The notes: generated from the sequence alone by a model not told the origin. Counted from the first letter of the stretch, positions 34,161-45,335 are shown. The stretch: DNA of 64,000 nt from Morinoia aosen (GCA_030386875.1 CM059566.1:42196068-42260067), one strand, 5' to 3'. Numbers and translations: made by a program.

Positions 34161-36890
34161 CGAATTGATTTCGGATAGTTCGTTCTAAATAGGTTAAAGA
34201 TAGGTATCTCCTAACCTTTTGCCTGATTGCAACATTTTTCGTAAGTTAGTAGCTAGTTAACGAGTACGGTTTCGTGTTCAACAGATGGTTACTTGCTTCT
34301 CATTGAACGAGTCCTTGGCGGGTAGACGGAAGGTGACGCGACGCTGTCCCCCTCACTCTTTACGGGTCGACAGTCCTTCCGTTTCATCGACTTTTATTAT
34401 TTATTTACATGGTCGAAATTTTCAGTGTCTATTCATCTTCAGTAATTGTTTTCAATCAATTGCTGCATCAAAATTTACGATGCAAGATAATAAACTAATT
34501 CCATTTCCTGTTTTGTCATTACCCGCCATACGTAATTTTCGTTACAAGCCATGCATTTCATTTTTGAGTGTTTGTTTACGCATTTCCAGCTGTGCGTGCT
34601 GTGTTGCGCAATGTTCTTTATAAATTACTCAGTGACTAACCTCTTCTCAATACTTGATTGTCATTTACGATGGTGTTTCAATCTGCTCCGGTATAGCGTT
34701 TGTAGCATACCGCTACATAAGCGTAAAAATTAGAAATTTGCCATTCGCACTTAAATAAATTAATTAGTAGCATTAAAAATCTTACTCTAATTTATTATTA
34801 ATTATTTTCTACTTCTAATTCGTAATCATTGAAGTTTTTGTGTAAATACATGAGACGATAAAATAACAATTGACATTTTTCGAGAGAGAAGCCCTCTGGT
34901 GGCAATACTGCGCAAGGCGCGTCTCTGTTTCAAAAAGAGCACTCTTATACTTTGGCGGTTGCCTAGCTCGCTCACAGCACTTTTCTCGTGAGTAATCAGT
35001 GTTAGAAAATAATCGTGTTCTTTCTTCGTGTTCAGTGAGTATTAATAGTTGACAGTGCAGTGTTATTTGGATACGTAGTTATGCGTAGGAATTGTGATGT
35101 AGCATGTTTTCATTCAGTGTTTTTTTTTTTTTCTCAACATGACTTAGCGTAAAATTTTGCGTCAGATGTGCATTGCATTTCCGTGTCATGATTTTATTAT
35201 CAAAACATAATCATGTTCGTTCCTTTCTTTACTACAATAGTATATACCTGCAGTTTCCATTCATGATTCGATACTCGGAACGAACGCGGCTGAATTGCCG
35301 GCGTTCGTTGTCGATAGCGTCTTTGTGTAATGGCGGAACATCACACCGTCGTCTCCTGTCACTACTCCGTGACTATAATTCACTATAGGCATGTGTTATA
35401 GTAGCATTTATTCTTTTTTTTACAAACCGACTTGCAGTAGTTTTAAATTACGAAAAGTATTCATGTCTATGCTTGCTAAGTTTTGGAATTTCATTTCTTA
35501 ATTCCATACTCTTTGAAACCTTTACGTAACCGCACTTATTTCAATATAAAACATTTCAATAAAATTTAATTTAACTCATCGCATTCTTGTGACAAACACC
35601 CACTACCATCTGCCTATCTTGAGTGTGTGCAAATTGCTGGTGGCTTGGCTGAGGCCGACGTGTAAAGCCGCCCGGCTAAATCGCCGCACGGAATTTTCAT
35701 GCTTTCGTTTTTTTTTTCTTCGCGTATTTTCCGTCTGTGAAATCAACGCTTAGGTTTCCTTTTCCTTTTATCATTGGGGATATATATATTCCTTTTATTC
35801 CTTCATTATTGCAAACGATATTTATCAGTAAATTTCCGTAGAATTTATAAATGAACTTTAGGAATTTCTTTTCTCTGTATTCTTGTGCCGGTATGGAGAT
35901 TTTCTAGAGTACATCAAGAAGCTTAAATCTTCATGTTAAGCATTTCCTTAATTACTAAATTCTTAAATTTCATGCCTTGCATTTAAAGCAAGAGCATTTG
36001 TATCAGAATCTCTTAATTGATTTTTTCCTATCCTTCCTTAACTTAGCTGGTGTTGGATCTTTAGGATTTTTCTCGGAGGGATCTACTTTATGGGAGTTTT
36101 ATCATGTACTTTGGGATAACTTCAGTGTGAAATTTCCTTGATGTCTCCTTGGACTGCTCATCCAGTGTGTTGGACTCCTTGCAGGACCTCCACGTCATCA
36201 CAACACAACACACTCACAGTTAATAATCTCCCTGGGCTTACTAGTATCCTAGTATGCTATGCTAATATGAGCAGTAACTTAACTTGCTCCTGCTAATGTG
36301 CTAATGTGCTAATGTGCCGACTTGCTTCTGCTCACATGAGCCGGATTTAACTTGCTCACTCACACCTCACCTTATTTTGAGTCATTAGTTCTACCTGAGC
36401 TACGTCATTGACCCTCGCTCAATTATCTCAAATTGCCTAATTCAAGTTCCCAAATACAACTCACTCACCCTGCCTACTCCATCGCGTGACGGCCTTCGCC
36501 AACGCCAGCCTGGCTCTCCGGCACGGATTGCCCACCTAGACAAGCTCTCCGAGATCAAGATCCAAGCCAGTTCTCCTTGGTTTTCCTTCAATAAACTACA
36601 CGGCAGGAAAAAGCTGAGTTAACCAAAAATTGTCATCATTATCCCTCTGATAGTCGCTCAAATTTACTTGTCGAGAGATGTTGTAGTCTTTGCCCGTCAA
36701 TTCACCCCAGCGGACAATCAGACCTACACACGTTTTTTGTCTTCTTCTTTCTTCGATAATTCCAACTAATAACTTGGGTGTTCCGAAGAATTCTTTAGTA
36801 GTATTCGAATTATTTATAAGTTGTTAGCAATCTCTTGGAATACAAAATATCCAAGAGATGATATTGTTCATTTTTTATTCAACTACCACT
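34161..36890. other. Intergenic, nothing firmly recognised
   Basis: A GC-richer stretch at 36420-36610, ending in a CAATAAAC motif, resembles the end of an LTR or other retroelement. I could not find a partner copy or terminal motif in the window. The rest is AT-rich. Confidence 0.4.
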
Positions 36891-36899
36891 TGACAGAGT

Positions 36900-36990
36900 T
36901 AGACTATTAGCACGCCACGTATGGTTTGTCTATTAGTACGCCTCGTATATTCTGTCTATTATTATGCCTCGTATGGTCTATCTATTTGAA
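36900..36990. repeat. ~27-bp minisatellite, left block
   Basis: Units of GTTTGTCTATTAGTACGCCTC with variation. The same array appears at 37748-37870, on the far side of another repeat and a SINE. Confidence 0.8.
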
Positions 36991-37059
36991 TAGGGCGAAA
37001 AGTTATTGTTTGTTATTGTATTGTATGTAAAAGTTATTGTAAATTGTAAGTAAAAATTA

Positions 37060-37335
37060 TTGTATTGCCAGTTGACTTGCTGAGCTAACTGCCAGTTTAC
37101 CCGTCTTACTTGTGCAGCTTAACCGTTTCTGCGGTTGCCAGTTGCCAGCTTACAGTTTAATTGTTTTTGATAATTGCAAGTTTTCACAATTTAACCGTTT
37201 CTGTGGTTGCCAGTTGCCAGCTTACAGTTTAACTGTTTTTACAATTGCCAGTTTTGTAATTTAACCTTTTCTGCGTTTGCCAGTTTTTGTAATTAAAATT
37301 TTTCTGCGATTACCAGTTGCCAGTTTTCGCAGTAA
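37060..37335. repeat. ~60-bp minisatellite
   Basis: Units containing TTGCCAGTTGCCAGCTTACA and GTTTAACTGTTTTT, about four imperfect copies. Confidence 0.8.
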
Positions 37336-37460
37336 ATTGATTTTTCTGATACGCATCACAGTTGACCCATCTAATTACGGCACTATATATTATTTGTTCA
37401 ATCATTAGATATATGAATTCTTTTTAGAAATATATTTGAGAATATTTTGTCTTAGATTTT

Positions 37461-37745
37461 TGTGCTCGCCATAGCCATGTGGCTAGAGGTTTCTGCCGCC
37501 GTGCGGTAGACCCGGGTTCAAAACTCGGCGCTGGCGGTGGCGATTTTCTCTGTTGGGTATAGGAGAAAAATTCCAAGCACAATACCCCACTTTACCCAGG
37601 TGTCTGAAATGGGTACCGGTCTTGACCGGGGGAAAGCGTCATGGCGTCCTGGCGTTGGTTATAAGGCATTTGAAAATCCAATGTACAAGGTGATATGTAT
37701 CAGGCTTGATTGGAAATAAAGCATCCGTAGATGCCTTCATTGTTA
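37461..37745 (+). mobile_element. tRNA-derived SINE, copy 1
   Basis: The head is tRNA-like, with GTGGCTAGAGG near the A-box position and GGTTCAAAACT at 37515-37525 as B box (RNA polymerase III promoter). A tRNA-unrelated body and GGAAATAAAGCATCCGTAGATG at the end follow. It shares the whole body with the copy at 31148-31422. It has no intact tRNA fold, so it is not a tRNA gene. The 60-codon open frame inside it is not a gene. Confidence 0.85.
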
Positions 37746-37747
37746 TT

Positions 37748-37870
37748 GTACACCTCTGATAGTTTGTCTATTAGCACACCTCGTATAGTTTGTCGATATA
37801 TTATGCTTCGTATGGGTTATCTATTTGTACACCTCGGATGGTTTGTCAATTAGTACTCCTCGAATGGAAC
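37748..37870. repeat. ~27-bp minisatellite, right block
   Basis: GTTTGTCTATTAGCACACCTC-type units, the same family as 36900-36990. Confidence 0.8.
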
Positions 37871-38326
37871 TTTTGTTTTAGGACGTCTTATATTAAGAAA
37901 TTTTTTAAAAGCCAATATGTTGGCACGATCTCATGTGGCAACTTGGAAATGAACGGTTTTTTTATGTTCTTGGTCAACCCTCAAAACCTTGTGTTCCACC
38001 TCACAAAACCATTACCTTGCACACCTATAAACTCAAATATACATGTGTTGACGTACGAGCACTAATTATTTACCACAGCGTAGGAACAACGTCAAGTAGG
38101 AGGATGTCAAGCCATCGCCAAGATAGGTCGACTGGTGCTTCTGTACTTTGGGGGGAAAATAATGTATTCCTAGAATAAACTGAACTCGCGTATCATAGAT
38201 ACTTGCGAATCAGATGTCTGTCACGATCTTCAAAATTTGAAACAAGAGCTTGTTAGCTCAATCGCTTCTACGCTGGAATTATTTTGCGGAAATTTCGTTA
38301 CGCAGCTAAAGCTTTCACACAGCATT
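37871..38326. other. Unassigned sequence left of the LINE insertion
   Basis: An open frame at 37933-38178 has no recognised domain. This is the left flank of the target of the LINE. Confidence 0.4.
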
Positions 38327-38339
38327 GAGCGTGAGTGTG
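38327..38339. repeat. Left target site duplication of the LINE
   Basis: GAGCGTGAGTGTG, identical to 44923-44935. Confidence 0.9.
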
Positions 38340-38502
38340 AGAGGATTGCTTCGAAACTGGTCCGGGACTGGTGCAGACTGGCATAGGGGTGTGAGTAACT
38401 GCGATTTGGCGAAATACCAACTAGACAAGCTTATACCTATTTTTGTGTTTCTTTTTCTCGAGTGTGTTAGCCAAATTTCTGGCACGAACTCGACCGGAAG
38501 AT

Positions 38503-40251
38503 ATGGGAAGACATAAGAAGAGGAGGAAGGAGAATGACTCCTCTCGGTCTTCTGACGGAGATTCGGAGGGGGACTCTCCTTCTCAGCCCTCTTTCCCAAC
38601 TAATGTACCTTCTCCCCCGTCTTCAGATTTTCAGCTACCAGGCGAGGTTCTTTCGGCCCTGGAGGAAAACCAAACTAATCCCTCTTCCTTCATTTCAGGT
38701 GATGCAGAGCTGAATATGCAGAAAAATTCCCAACTCATCTTAAACCCCAACTCTCCAATCTTTCAGAGCTTGCCGCAGCAGGATAGCCAAGATATGCATT
38801 GTCTAGTCTCTGAAGCATCTACTTCTTCAGCTCAAAAACCTAGGAATCCTGGACAACTTTACAATCCAGAGACTCCAGAGCCTGAAACCCAGGGGGAGCA
38901 GCCACCTGTTGTTATTATTATTGAACCAGTAGCAGACCATCGTCCAGTTGCTAAATTCTTTGCAAATGACATTTCCCTAAGTAAAGCTCTAGCAAACTCC
39001 TCCCTAGGCAAAGCAGGCATTAGCAGAATCTCCAAAAACTACCAGAAAAACTTATTAATAGTAACACTGAGCAGGAATGCTGCCAAAGACCTTCCAGCCC
39101 TTCTGGCAATCTCTGAGTTAAACACTTGGGGGGTAAAATGCAGACTTCCTCTCAACCAAACCAGATCAGTGGGAGTGATAGGGCCTTTTGGTGAGGATAC
39201 AACTGACGAAGATTTGACTGAGGCTCTTTGCACGGCAGGCTATGAAATTACCTCTGCAGAGAGAATCCTCAAAGGCAAAGAAAATTCTAGAACCTCCATG
39301 TTCAAGGTACATTTCAACACATGTTCCCTGCCACCTTACGTGTACTTAGGTTATCAACGTTTCAAAGTGAACACCTTTGTTGGGAGACCCTGGCAATGCT
39401 TCAAGTGCCAGAGATTTGGCCACAGTGCTGCCAATTGTAGGAGCTCTCCTAGGTGTGTGGCATGCAGCGGCCCCCACAACATAAAGGACTGTCCTTCTAA
39501 AGGCTCACCCAAGTGCTGCAATTGTGGAGGTAGCCATACTGCCAGCTACGGTGGGTGTTCTGTCGTTAAACAGGCAAAGAAAGTTGAAGAGGTGCGAGCA
39601 ACTAACAAGCTTTCGTACAGTGAAGCACTCAAACTGATGCACAGTAAAAGTTCAAATTCTGGTGAAAAAACCGGAGCAGCAGCTGAGAATCCTGCTATAC
39701 CTTCCCCTGTAACTGAAGCTGGAGAGCAAAACAGTGCCAAGTCAACTAGCAGAAGCTCAATTGGCACCCAAACCTGTGACAACTATCAAGCAATCACCCT
39801 TAAAGATGTCTCCATACTTAAATTCATTGAACTCTTGACAAAATTTTTACCTCTTTGCACAACATCTCCTCCTGATGACTCCCACCCAACTGAAGTCATT
39901 ACAAAAATTGTAAAAGAAACTTTCCAGTTAGCAGGTCACTATACCAAGCCAACTCAGCAAGATTCAGACTCTAGTCTCAACAGAACACATACCCAGCACA
40001 TTGATAAAACAACATCAAAGAGATCAAACTCAGTCCTGAATGAAGATGCTCCTGGTGCTCCTACACCATCTCCAGTGATAGGTCACTCACTGCAAAACAA
40101 GCAAAAGAATCCAAAAGTTCATGCCCAGTCTCTACCCTGCACAGCAGAAAAACCTCAGCAACCTAGAGACAAACCAATCCCAAAAAATAGGAATTCTGGG
40201 CCTAGCTCCTTTTCACCTCAATCCAAATGCCTCCCGAGGAAACAAAAGTAG
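38503..40251 (+). CDS. LINE ORF1, Gag-like nucleic-acid-binding protein
   Basis: About 582 residues if started at the ATG at 38503 (MGRHKKRRKE, a basic start with a purine at -3). The frame is open upstream to an ATG at 38443, but that adds a hydrophobic stretch atypical for the family. The N-terminal third is Ser/Pro-rich. A region resembling the domain that precedes the knuckles in arthropod ORF1 proteins (GVIGPFGEDTTDEDL onward) comes next. Three zinc knuckles follow at about 299-352: CFKCQRFGHSAANC, CVACSGPHNIKDC and CCNCGGSHTASYGGC. Known role of the family: binds element RNA and forms the RNP. It overlaps ORF2 by 25 bases in the -1 frame relation. Confidence 0.9.
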   Translation: MGRHKKRRKENDSSRSSDGDSEGDSPSQPSFPTNVPSPPSSDFQLPGEVLSALEENQTNPSSFISGDAELNMQKNSQLILNPNSPIFQSLPQQDSQDMHCLVSEASTSSAQKPRNPGQLYNPETPEPETQGEQPPVVIIIEPVADHRPVAKFFANDISLSKALANSSLGKAGISRISKNYQKNLLIVTLSRNAAKDLPALLAISELNTWGVKCRLPLNQTRSVGVIGPFGEDTTDEDLTEALCTAGYEITSAERILKGKENSRTSMFKVHFNTCSLPPYVYLGYQRFKVNTFVGRPWQCFKCQRFGHSAANCRSSPRCVACSGPHNIKDCPSKGSPKCCNCGGSHTASYGGCSVVKQAKKVEEVRATNKLSYSEALKLMHSKSSNSGEKTGAAAENPAIPSPVTEAGEQNSAKSTSRSSIGTQTCDNYQAITLKDVSILKFIELLTKFLPLCTTSPPDDSHPTEVITKIVKETFQLAGHYTKPTQQDSDSSLNRTHTQHIDKTTSKRSNSVLNEDAPGAPTPSPVIGHSLQNKQKNPKVHAQSLPCTAEKPQQPRDKPIPKNRNSGPSSFSPQSKCLPRKQK

Positions 40252-43200
40252 TTCAGTGGAACTGCCATTCATTGAAAAATAAATTAAGTAATTTCAAAGT
40301 ATTTTTGTATGCAAACAAGCCCAATGTGGCTTGTCTGACAGAGACCTGGCTAAATGCTCAATATACTCCCAGTTTTATTAACTATACAGCAATATATCAA
40401 CACAGGAATGCAGCACAGCCTGGTGGTGGCCTAGCTATCCTAATTAGAAGTGATACTCCCTATGTCAGACTTAACCTTCATCCCTACCCTCAAGGCAAAT
40501 TAGAGGTAATGGGAATAAACATTTTCCTGAAAAACAGACAAACTCCTCTCTCAATACTCAACATTTATAATGCCAATCATGCCATTACCTCCTTTGAATT
40601 TCTGCACTATCTTGCTCAGCTCGAATTCTCACGACTAATAGTTGGAGATTTCAATGCTCACAGTCCAATGTGGGAAACAAATAAAATACCAAACACAACT
40701 GGCAGAAATCTAGAGCACACTTTAATTCATGATCCCTCTCTTGCCCTACTTACCCCACCTTCAATGCCCACATACTATAATGTGCACCTTAACTCCTTTT
40801 CTACTCTTGACCTAACTTTAATCTCATCAAACCTACAGCCCATAGCTGATCTAAACACTGAACAGGACATGGGCAGCGACCACTACCCTGTAACCACACG
40901 CATTGGCATCACTCCATCTACTGTCCAATTCAAGAAGCGGCCATCCTGGCAGTTCGACAGGGGATCCTGGACCGAATTCAAATCATTATTACTACAGACA
41001 GGAATTGAGGACTCACCAAATGTACAAACAAGTAACAGCAAATTCACCAAAAGTATAGTTGAAGCTAGTTCTAGAATTTTCCCACAAACAAAAGAAATTG
41101 TCAGCCCTCGATTCAGCAAACCTTGGTGGACACCAAGATGTGCGGAGGCGGTCGAGGCCAAGAAAGCAGCAAAGAGACTCCTAATTACCCAACCCACTCC
41201 CACAAACCTAATAGCTTTCAAGCGCTCGGTTGCAAAAGTTAAGTGGGAGGTGAAAAGAGCTAAACAAAACTCCTGGACACAATTTTGTGACTCAATTACC
41301 TCCGAAACTCCCATTGATATACTTTGGAAGCGGGTAAAGAGCTTAAGAAATCCTTTTAAGAGACAATCCTTTCCGTTCTTTCTTCCTGGAGGCATGGTCA
41401 CTGAAGCCAGCGCAAAGGCAAATGCACTTGCATGTCACTATGAAAGGGTTCTAGCAACTTCAGTCCCTCGGCCTTACCCAATGCACATCCTCCTTCCTCT
41501 GGCCCTTGCCTTATGCGAAGAGAACGCCAGTCCAATCAATGAGCCTTTCTCAGTCCACGAAATAAATCATTGCCTAAGTTCTCTCAAACCTGTCTCTCCT
41601 GGTCTTGACAAAATACACAACAAACACCTCTCCAATCTTCCCACAGAACATAAACTTTGGCTACTGTCAATCTTCAACCAGAGTCTGCAAAGAGCTGAAA
41701 TCCCCAAGGAGTGGAAATCTAGCCTGATAATACCCATTCTGAAGCCTGGCAAACCATCAACCAGTGTAACATCCTACCGACCCATTGCTCTGGTATCATG
41801 CACAGCCAAGTTGATGGAATCCATGATCAATAAACGCATCAACTACATCCTTGAACAAAACAAGTCTTTGAGACCCACTCAGGGTGGTTTCCGTAGTCGG
41901 ATGTCTGCCATAGATCAGGTTGCCCGACTAGAGACAGCAATTCGAGCTGCTCTAGAACGCAGAAAAATTTTATTAGCAGTGTTTTGTGATCTCAGCAGTG
42001 CTTTCGACACTGTCTGGCACACCGGTTTGTTGTATAAGTTGAGCCAGTGCGGAATACGAGGCACTATGCTTAGATGGCTCAGAGAATATCTTGCTGGGAG
42101 AAATTTTCAGGTTCTCTTCGAGGGAGAGTTCTCAGGGTCCAAAGATATAAAATCTGGCGTTCCACAAGGTGCAATTCTGTCACCCTTACTGTTCAATGTA
42201 ATGATGTGTGATATCCCCTCAGAGGCAGGGGTCCAGGCTACTGAGTACGCTGATGATGTCAGCTTTTTTACAAGCCACACCGACATAGCTATTGCCACTA
42301 CAAGACTTCAGTCCCAAATTGCATCTTTCTACAAGTGGACAAAAAAATGGGGCCTGACCTTGAACTTTCAGAAATCTAAAATAATGTGTTTCACCAACAG
42401 ACGGATAGTCCCACGCCCCATCAACATAGACGGACAACCTTTAGAATATGTCTCTCACTACAGGTACCTTGGTGTTGTGCTGGATGCCCCTCGACTACGC
42501 TGGGAACCCCAAATTGCTCATCTCAGAATTACGTGTCTTCCTGTAATCAACCTCCTGCAATCAATTTCTCACAGACAATGGGGAGCTGATCGCAAGCTCT
42601 TGCTTAAGTTGTATAAAACTTTGGTCCGAAGTCGACTAGATTATGCTGCTGCCATATATGCAACTGCAGCCCCGTCTGTTTTAGCTAAACTTGAAGTACT
42701 ACAAAACAACTGTCTTCGTATAGCAACAGGATGCCGAAGGACCACCCCAATAAATTCGCTACAGGTGGAGTCCCATGTTCCTCCATTGGATATTCACCGG
42801 GAACTGGTCATGTGCAGATACTATTGTAGATTAATTCAGCTACCACTGTGTCCAGTAACAAATGACCTTTTGAAGGCTCACTATCAAACTACCGAACCCC
42901 ATAGAGCCTCCAGCAATCTGCCTTCATTCACGTCAATGACCAGATTAATATTTTCCAAATTCAGCCTTGGCTCTCCCCAACTTTTGACCTCTCCACTAAT
43001 ATCTCCCTTGCCCCCTTGGTATAATACAGATGAGCATATATACACAGAGTTTGCATCCACCCCCGTCTCTTGCATGACCCCAAACATTGCTATTCAACTC
43101 TTCCAGGATTTAATGCAAACAAAACTTCTCGGATTCACCCCCATCTACACTGACGGATCACGAATAACTGAGCCAGCAGAGTCTACATCATCAGCAGTGG

Positions 43201-44027
43201 TAGTCCCCAGCAGAGGGGTTCTCCTAAATTGGAAACTCCGCCCTGAAGTCCAGGTAATCGAGGCAGAACTGTATGCCATATTTGAGTCTCTGATGTGGGC
43301 GCAAAATAACCTGCTTGACCAGGAAAAAGTGGCCATAATCACGGACTCAAAAGCATCGTTATTCCTAATTAAGAACAGGAAACCTAAAAACTATCTATCA
43401 CTCGTGTATAAAATTCAAAATAACTTACTCACATTGAGCAGGTCCCATGACGTAAAGATGCAGTTTGTGCCTGGACATAAAAACTTAGCAGGGAATGAGG
43501 CCGCTGACCGAGCTGCCCAGGAAGCTCACTCATTACGGTACCGTACAATAACTACTGCCTCCAGGGAAGAAACGGTAAGCCTAATTCATGATCTCCTGTT
43601 TGCATACTGGGATAGTAAGTGGCGAGGCAATGTGAGGGCTACGGGGAGGGGCCTCTTCCTCGCTCAAATTAGGGATTCAGTTGGATGGTGGCCATGGGCA
43701 CACCACAAAGATCGCATTGTAGAAACAGCAATAGCTAGACTTCGTCTTGGTCATGCGGGTGTTAAGGCTCACTTAGCTAGGTTTGGAATGGTAGACAGTC
43801 CCTTGTGTCCATGTGGTAGTGTAGAGACCATAGAACATTTCTTGCTCACATGTCCCTTGCTGGCCGGGGAACGTACTAACCTGTCTAACACACTAACTAC
43901 CTTAAGGGTACCCTTGTCTCTGAAGAATATCCTTGGGGGAGGCCCTTTCCAGGCTCTAATACAGGAACAAATAATAGACGCAGTGGCCAAATTCCTGAAA
44001 GATTCCAATTACTTGAATGCCATCTGA
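40227..44027 (+). CDS. LINE ORF2, endonuclease / reverse transcriptase / RNase H polyprotein
   Basis: 1266 residues without a break. The AP endonuclease (1-225) shows Asn12, Glu39, the VGDFNAHSP motif (140-147) and SDHYP (217-221). The RT (about 495-760) shows SYRPIAL, FCDLSSAFDTV (586-596), SGVPQGAILSPLLF (643-656) and the catalytic YADD (674-677). RNase H (about 970-1100) shows YTDGS, Glu1013, TDSKAS and GNEAADRAA, i.e. all four acidic residues (Asp975, Glu1013, Asp1040, Asp1094). A C-terminal CCHC (Cys1194, Cys1196, His1204, Cys1209) follows. It nicks target DNA and reverse-transcribes the element in place. All key residues are present, so it could be active. The ATG lies inside ORF1, suggesting reinitiation or termination-coupled translation. 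Confidence 0.95.
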   Translation: MPPEETKVVQWNCHSLKNKLSNFKVFLYANKPNVACLTETWLNAQYTPSFINYTAIYQHRNAAQPGGGLAILIRSDTPYVRLNLHPYPQGKLEVMGINIFLKNRQTPLSILNIYNANHAITSFEFLHYLAQLEFSRLIVGDFNAHSPMWETNKIPNTTGRNLEHTLIHDPSLALLTPPSMPTYYNVHLNSFSTLDLTLISSNLQPIADLNTEQDMGSDHYPVTTRIGITPSTVQFKKRPSWQFDRGSWTEFKSLLLQTGIEDSPNVQTSNSKFTKSIVEASSRIFPQTKEIVSPRFSKPWWTPRCAEAVEAKKAAKRLLITQPTPTNLIAFKRSVAKVKWEVKRAKQNSWTQFCDSITSETPIDILWKRVKSLRNPFKRQSFPFFLPGGMVTEASAKANALACHYERVLATSVPRPYPMHILLPLALALCEENASPINEPFSVHEINHCLSSLKPVSPGLDKIHNKHLSNLPTEHKLWLLSIFNQSLQRAEIPKEWKSSLIIPILKPGKPSTSVTSYRPIALVSCTAKLMESMINKRINYILEQNKSLRPTQGGFRSRMSAIDQVARLETAIRAALERRKILLAVFCDLSSAFDTVWHTGLLYKLSQCGIRGTMLRWLREYLAGRNFQVLFEGEFSGSKDIKSGVPQGAILSPLLFNVMMCDIPSEAGVQATEYADDVSFFTSHTDIAIATTRLQSQIASFYKWTKKWGLTLNFQKSKIMCFTNRRIVPRPINIDGQPLEYVSHYRYLGVVLDAPRLRWEPQIAHLRITCLPVINLLQSISHRQWGADRKLLLKLYKTLVRSRLDYAAAIYATAAPSVLAKLEVLQNNCLRIATGCRRTTPINSLQVESHVPPLDIHRELVMCRYYCRLIQLPLCPVTNDLLKAHYQTTEPHRASSNLPSFTSMTRLIFSKFSLGSPQLLTSPLISPLPPWYNTDEHIYTEFASTPVSCMTPNIAIQLFQDLMQTKLLGFTPIYTDGSRITEPAESTSSAVVVPSRGVLLNWKLRPEVQVIEAELYAIFESLMWAQNNLLDQEKVAIITDSKASLFLIKNRKPKNYLSLVYKIQNNLLTLSRSHDVKMQFVPGHKNLAGNEAADRAAQEAHSLRYRTITTASREETVSLIHDLLFAYWDSKWRGNVRATGRGLFLAQIRDSVGWWPWAHHKDRIVETAIARLRLGHAGVKAHLARFGMVDSPLCPCGSVETIEHFLLTCPLLAGERTNLSNTLTTLRVPLSLKNILGGGPFQALIQEQIIDAVAKFLKDSNYLNAI

Positions 44028-44922
44028 AATCTGCAAAACTGCCTTTGTTGCTAGACGCATTGTTCTTTTAAGGACCAAAACCCGATCAATTTGCTCACAA
44101 TCTCGAGTTTTTTGTCTAGTTTCTTCTATTTATCTACTCTACTTACTAGGCAACTTATCTATGTAATTATTTAAATGTACATTTGTAATTTTCCTTGCTT
44201 CTAAACTCATTAGCATAACCTTTTACTGCCCTCCCACTATTTGCATTTCTAACAAAGTAGACTAACATGTGACTACCACTCATGGGCACTAACGTTATAT
44301 TCAAGTTTCCAAATAAGTTTTCTGGCTTTTTGGAGACGGAGGATGGAAGCCCTCTGCGCAGTGTTGTTTGTTAGGCAAAGTGGCTGTATACGTTTAGGGC
44401 ACTGAAAGCACTGCATTCTGTAAAGAGAATTTTCACTCTCCATCTACATCCCTTATAGCCATTAATTAACTCCCTTTTCTCTCTCCTTCAGAGTCCTGTC
44501 CACAGGAGTCTCCTTAGTTCATCAGAATCAGTAGAGTAAATTCTTGTTTAAATTACCACATTGGTACTAAGAAGCTCCAGGCTGCACCGTCCCAGGCTGG
44601 ACCCTCAAATAAGTCCGGTATACTCATGTGTGACACAAGTTAGGGCATGCCTTAGTTACTAACATACAATTTAAGTACTGTGCTGCATGTCTATTATGGT
44701 AAAAGTACAAATAAGAGGAATTGAAGAAATAGAAATGAAATAAGTTGAATACATATGGATACATGCAATATGTAAATAAGGATGACTACTAAAAGCATCT
44801 TGCTGAAACTCTTCTCCATTCTGTTGAATCCAGGCCCAGCTCTGACGAGAGAAACAAACGCTCAGTCGTGGAGCTGCATGGAGACCTCTTCGAAGCTCCA
44901 ATAAACACCAATAGAAGAAGAA
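44028..44922 (+). other. 3' UTR of the complete LINE
   Basis: Non-coding tail ending AATAAACACCAATAGAAGAA. The AATAAA is close to the (GAA)n tail, as expected for a LINE 3' end. Confidence 0.8.
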
Positions 44923-44935
44923 GAGCGTGAGTGTG

Positions 44936-45335
44936 TCTGTGAACTTCTTTCTGAAGTTCGGTAGGTTTTTACATTTACATAAAAATTACAGACCAATTGC
45001 ACTGGGTGACACTGTATGTAAGATCTTTTGTGGTATTTTGAATGAGAGAATGAAAAATTTAGTTGAAGAATTAGGAGTCTTGGGAGAAGAACAAATGGTT
45101 TTAGGCAAGATAGACGTGGGGAGGATAATCTGTTTGTAGTGAGTGAAATAATTGAGCAAATGAAGAAGGATGATAAGAAGGTATATTCAGCATTTCTGGA
45201 TATTGAAAAGGTGTATGAAAGAGTGGATCGGGTTAGGCTGTTTGAAATTTTGAGAAAGTTAGGCTGTTTGAAATTTTGAGAAAAGTTGGTTTTAGCAGAA
45301 AAATAGTGAGCATTGTAACTACAGAGTCTGTATGA
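44936..45335 (+). pseudogene. Second LINE, reverse transcriptase part 1 (broken)
   Basis: It encodes the start of an RT: NYRPIALGDTVCKIFCGILN (finger motif), then EELGVLGEEQM. A frameshift near 45110 moves the reading to a frame with EDNLFVVSEIIEQMKKDD and YSAFLDIEKVYERVD, which corresponds to the first catalytic motif. Its Phe-x-Asp-x-x-x-Ala-Phe-Asp pattern is altered. A direct duplication of about 26 bases (AGGCTGTTTGAAATTTTGAG twice, 45235-45285) shifts the frame again. The element is 5' truncated just right of the LINE target duplication. Its reading continues at 46570 and 47145. Confidence 0.75.

Larger units (their letters stand above)
38340..44922 (+). mobile_element. Complete non-LTR retrotransposon (LINE, I-like, RNase H-bearing)
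   Basis: A 6.58-kb element flanked by a perfect 13-bp target duplication GAGCGTGAGTGTG at 38327-38339 and 44923-44935. It has a 5' UTR, two open overlapping ORFs, a ~0.9-kb 3' UTR and a (GAA)n tail (ATAGAAGAAGAA). The order is ORF1 with three CCHC knuckles, then ORF2 with AP endonuclease, RT, RNase H and a CCHC end. That order is typical of the I superfamily (I, Loa/Outcast, Nimb and relatives); Jockey elements lack RNase H. Intact ORFs and a perfect duplication point to a recent insertion. The exact clade needs a phylogeny. Confidence 0.93.

Noticed and set aside
36420..36610. Possible solo LTR or retroelement end with CAATAAAC
   Set aside because: No partner copy, terminal TG/CA pair or target duplication could be found in the window.
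37461..37540. Possible tRNA gene
   Set aside because: B box present, but the cloverleaf is not intact and the sequence continues into a SINE body shared with 31148-31422.
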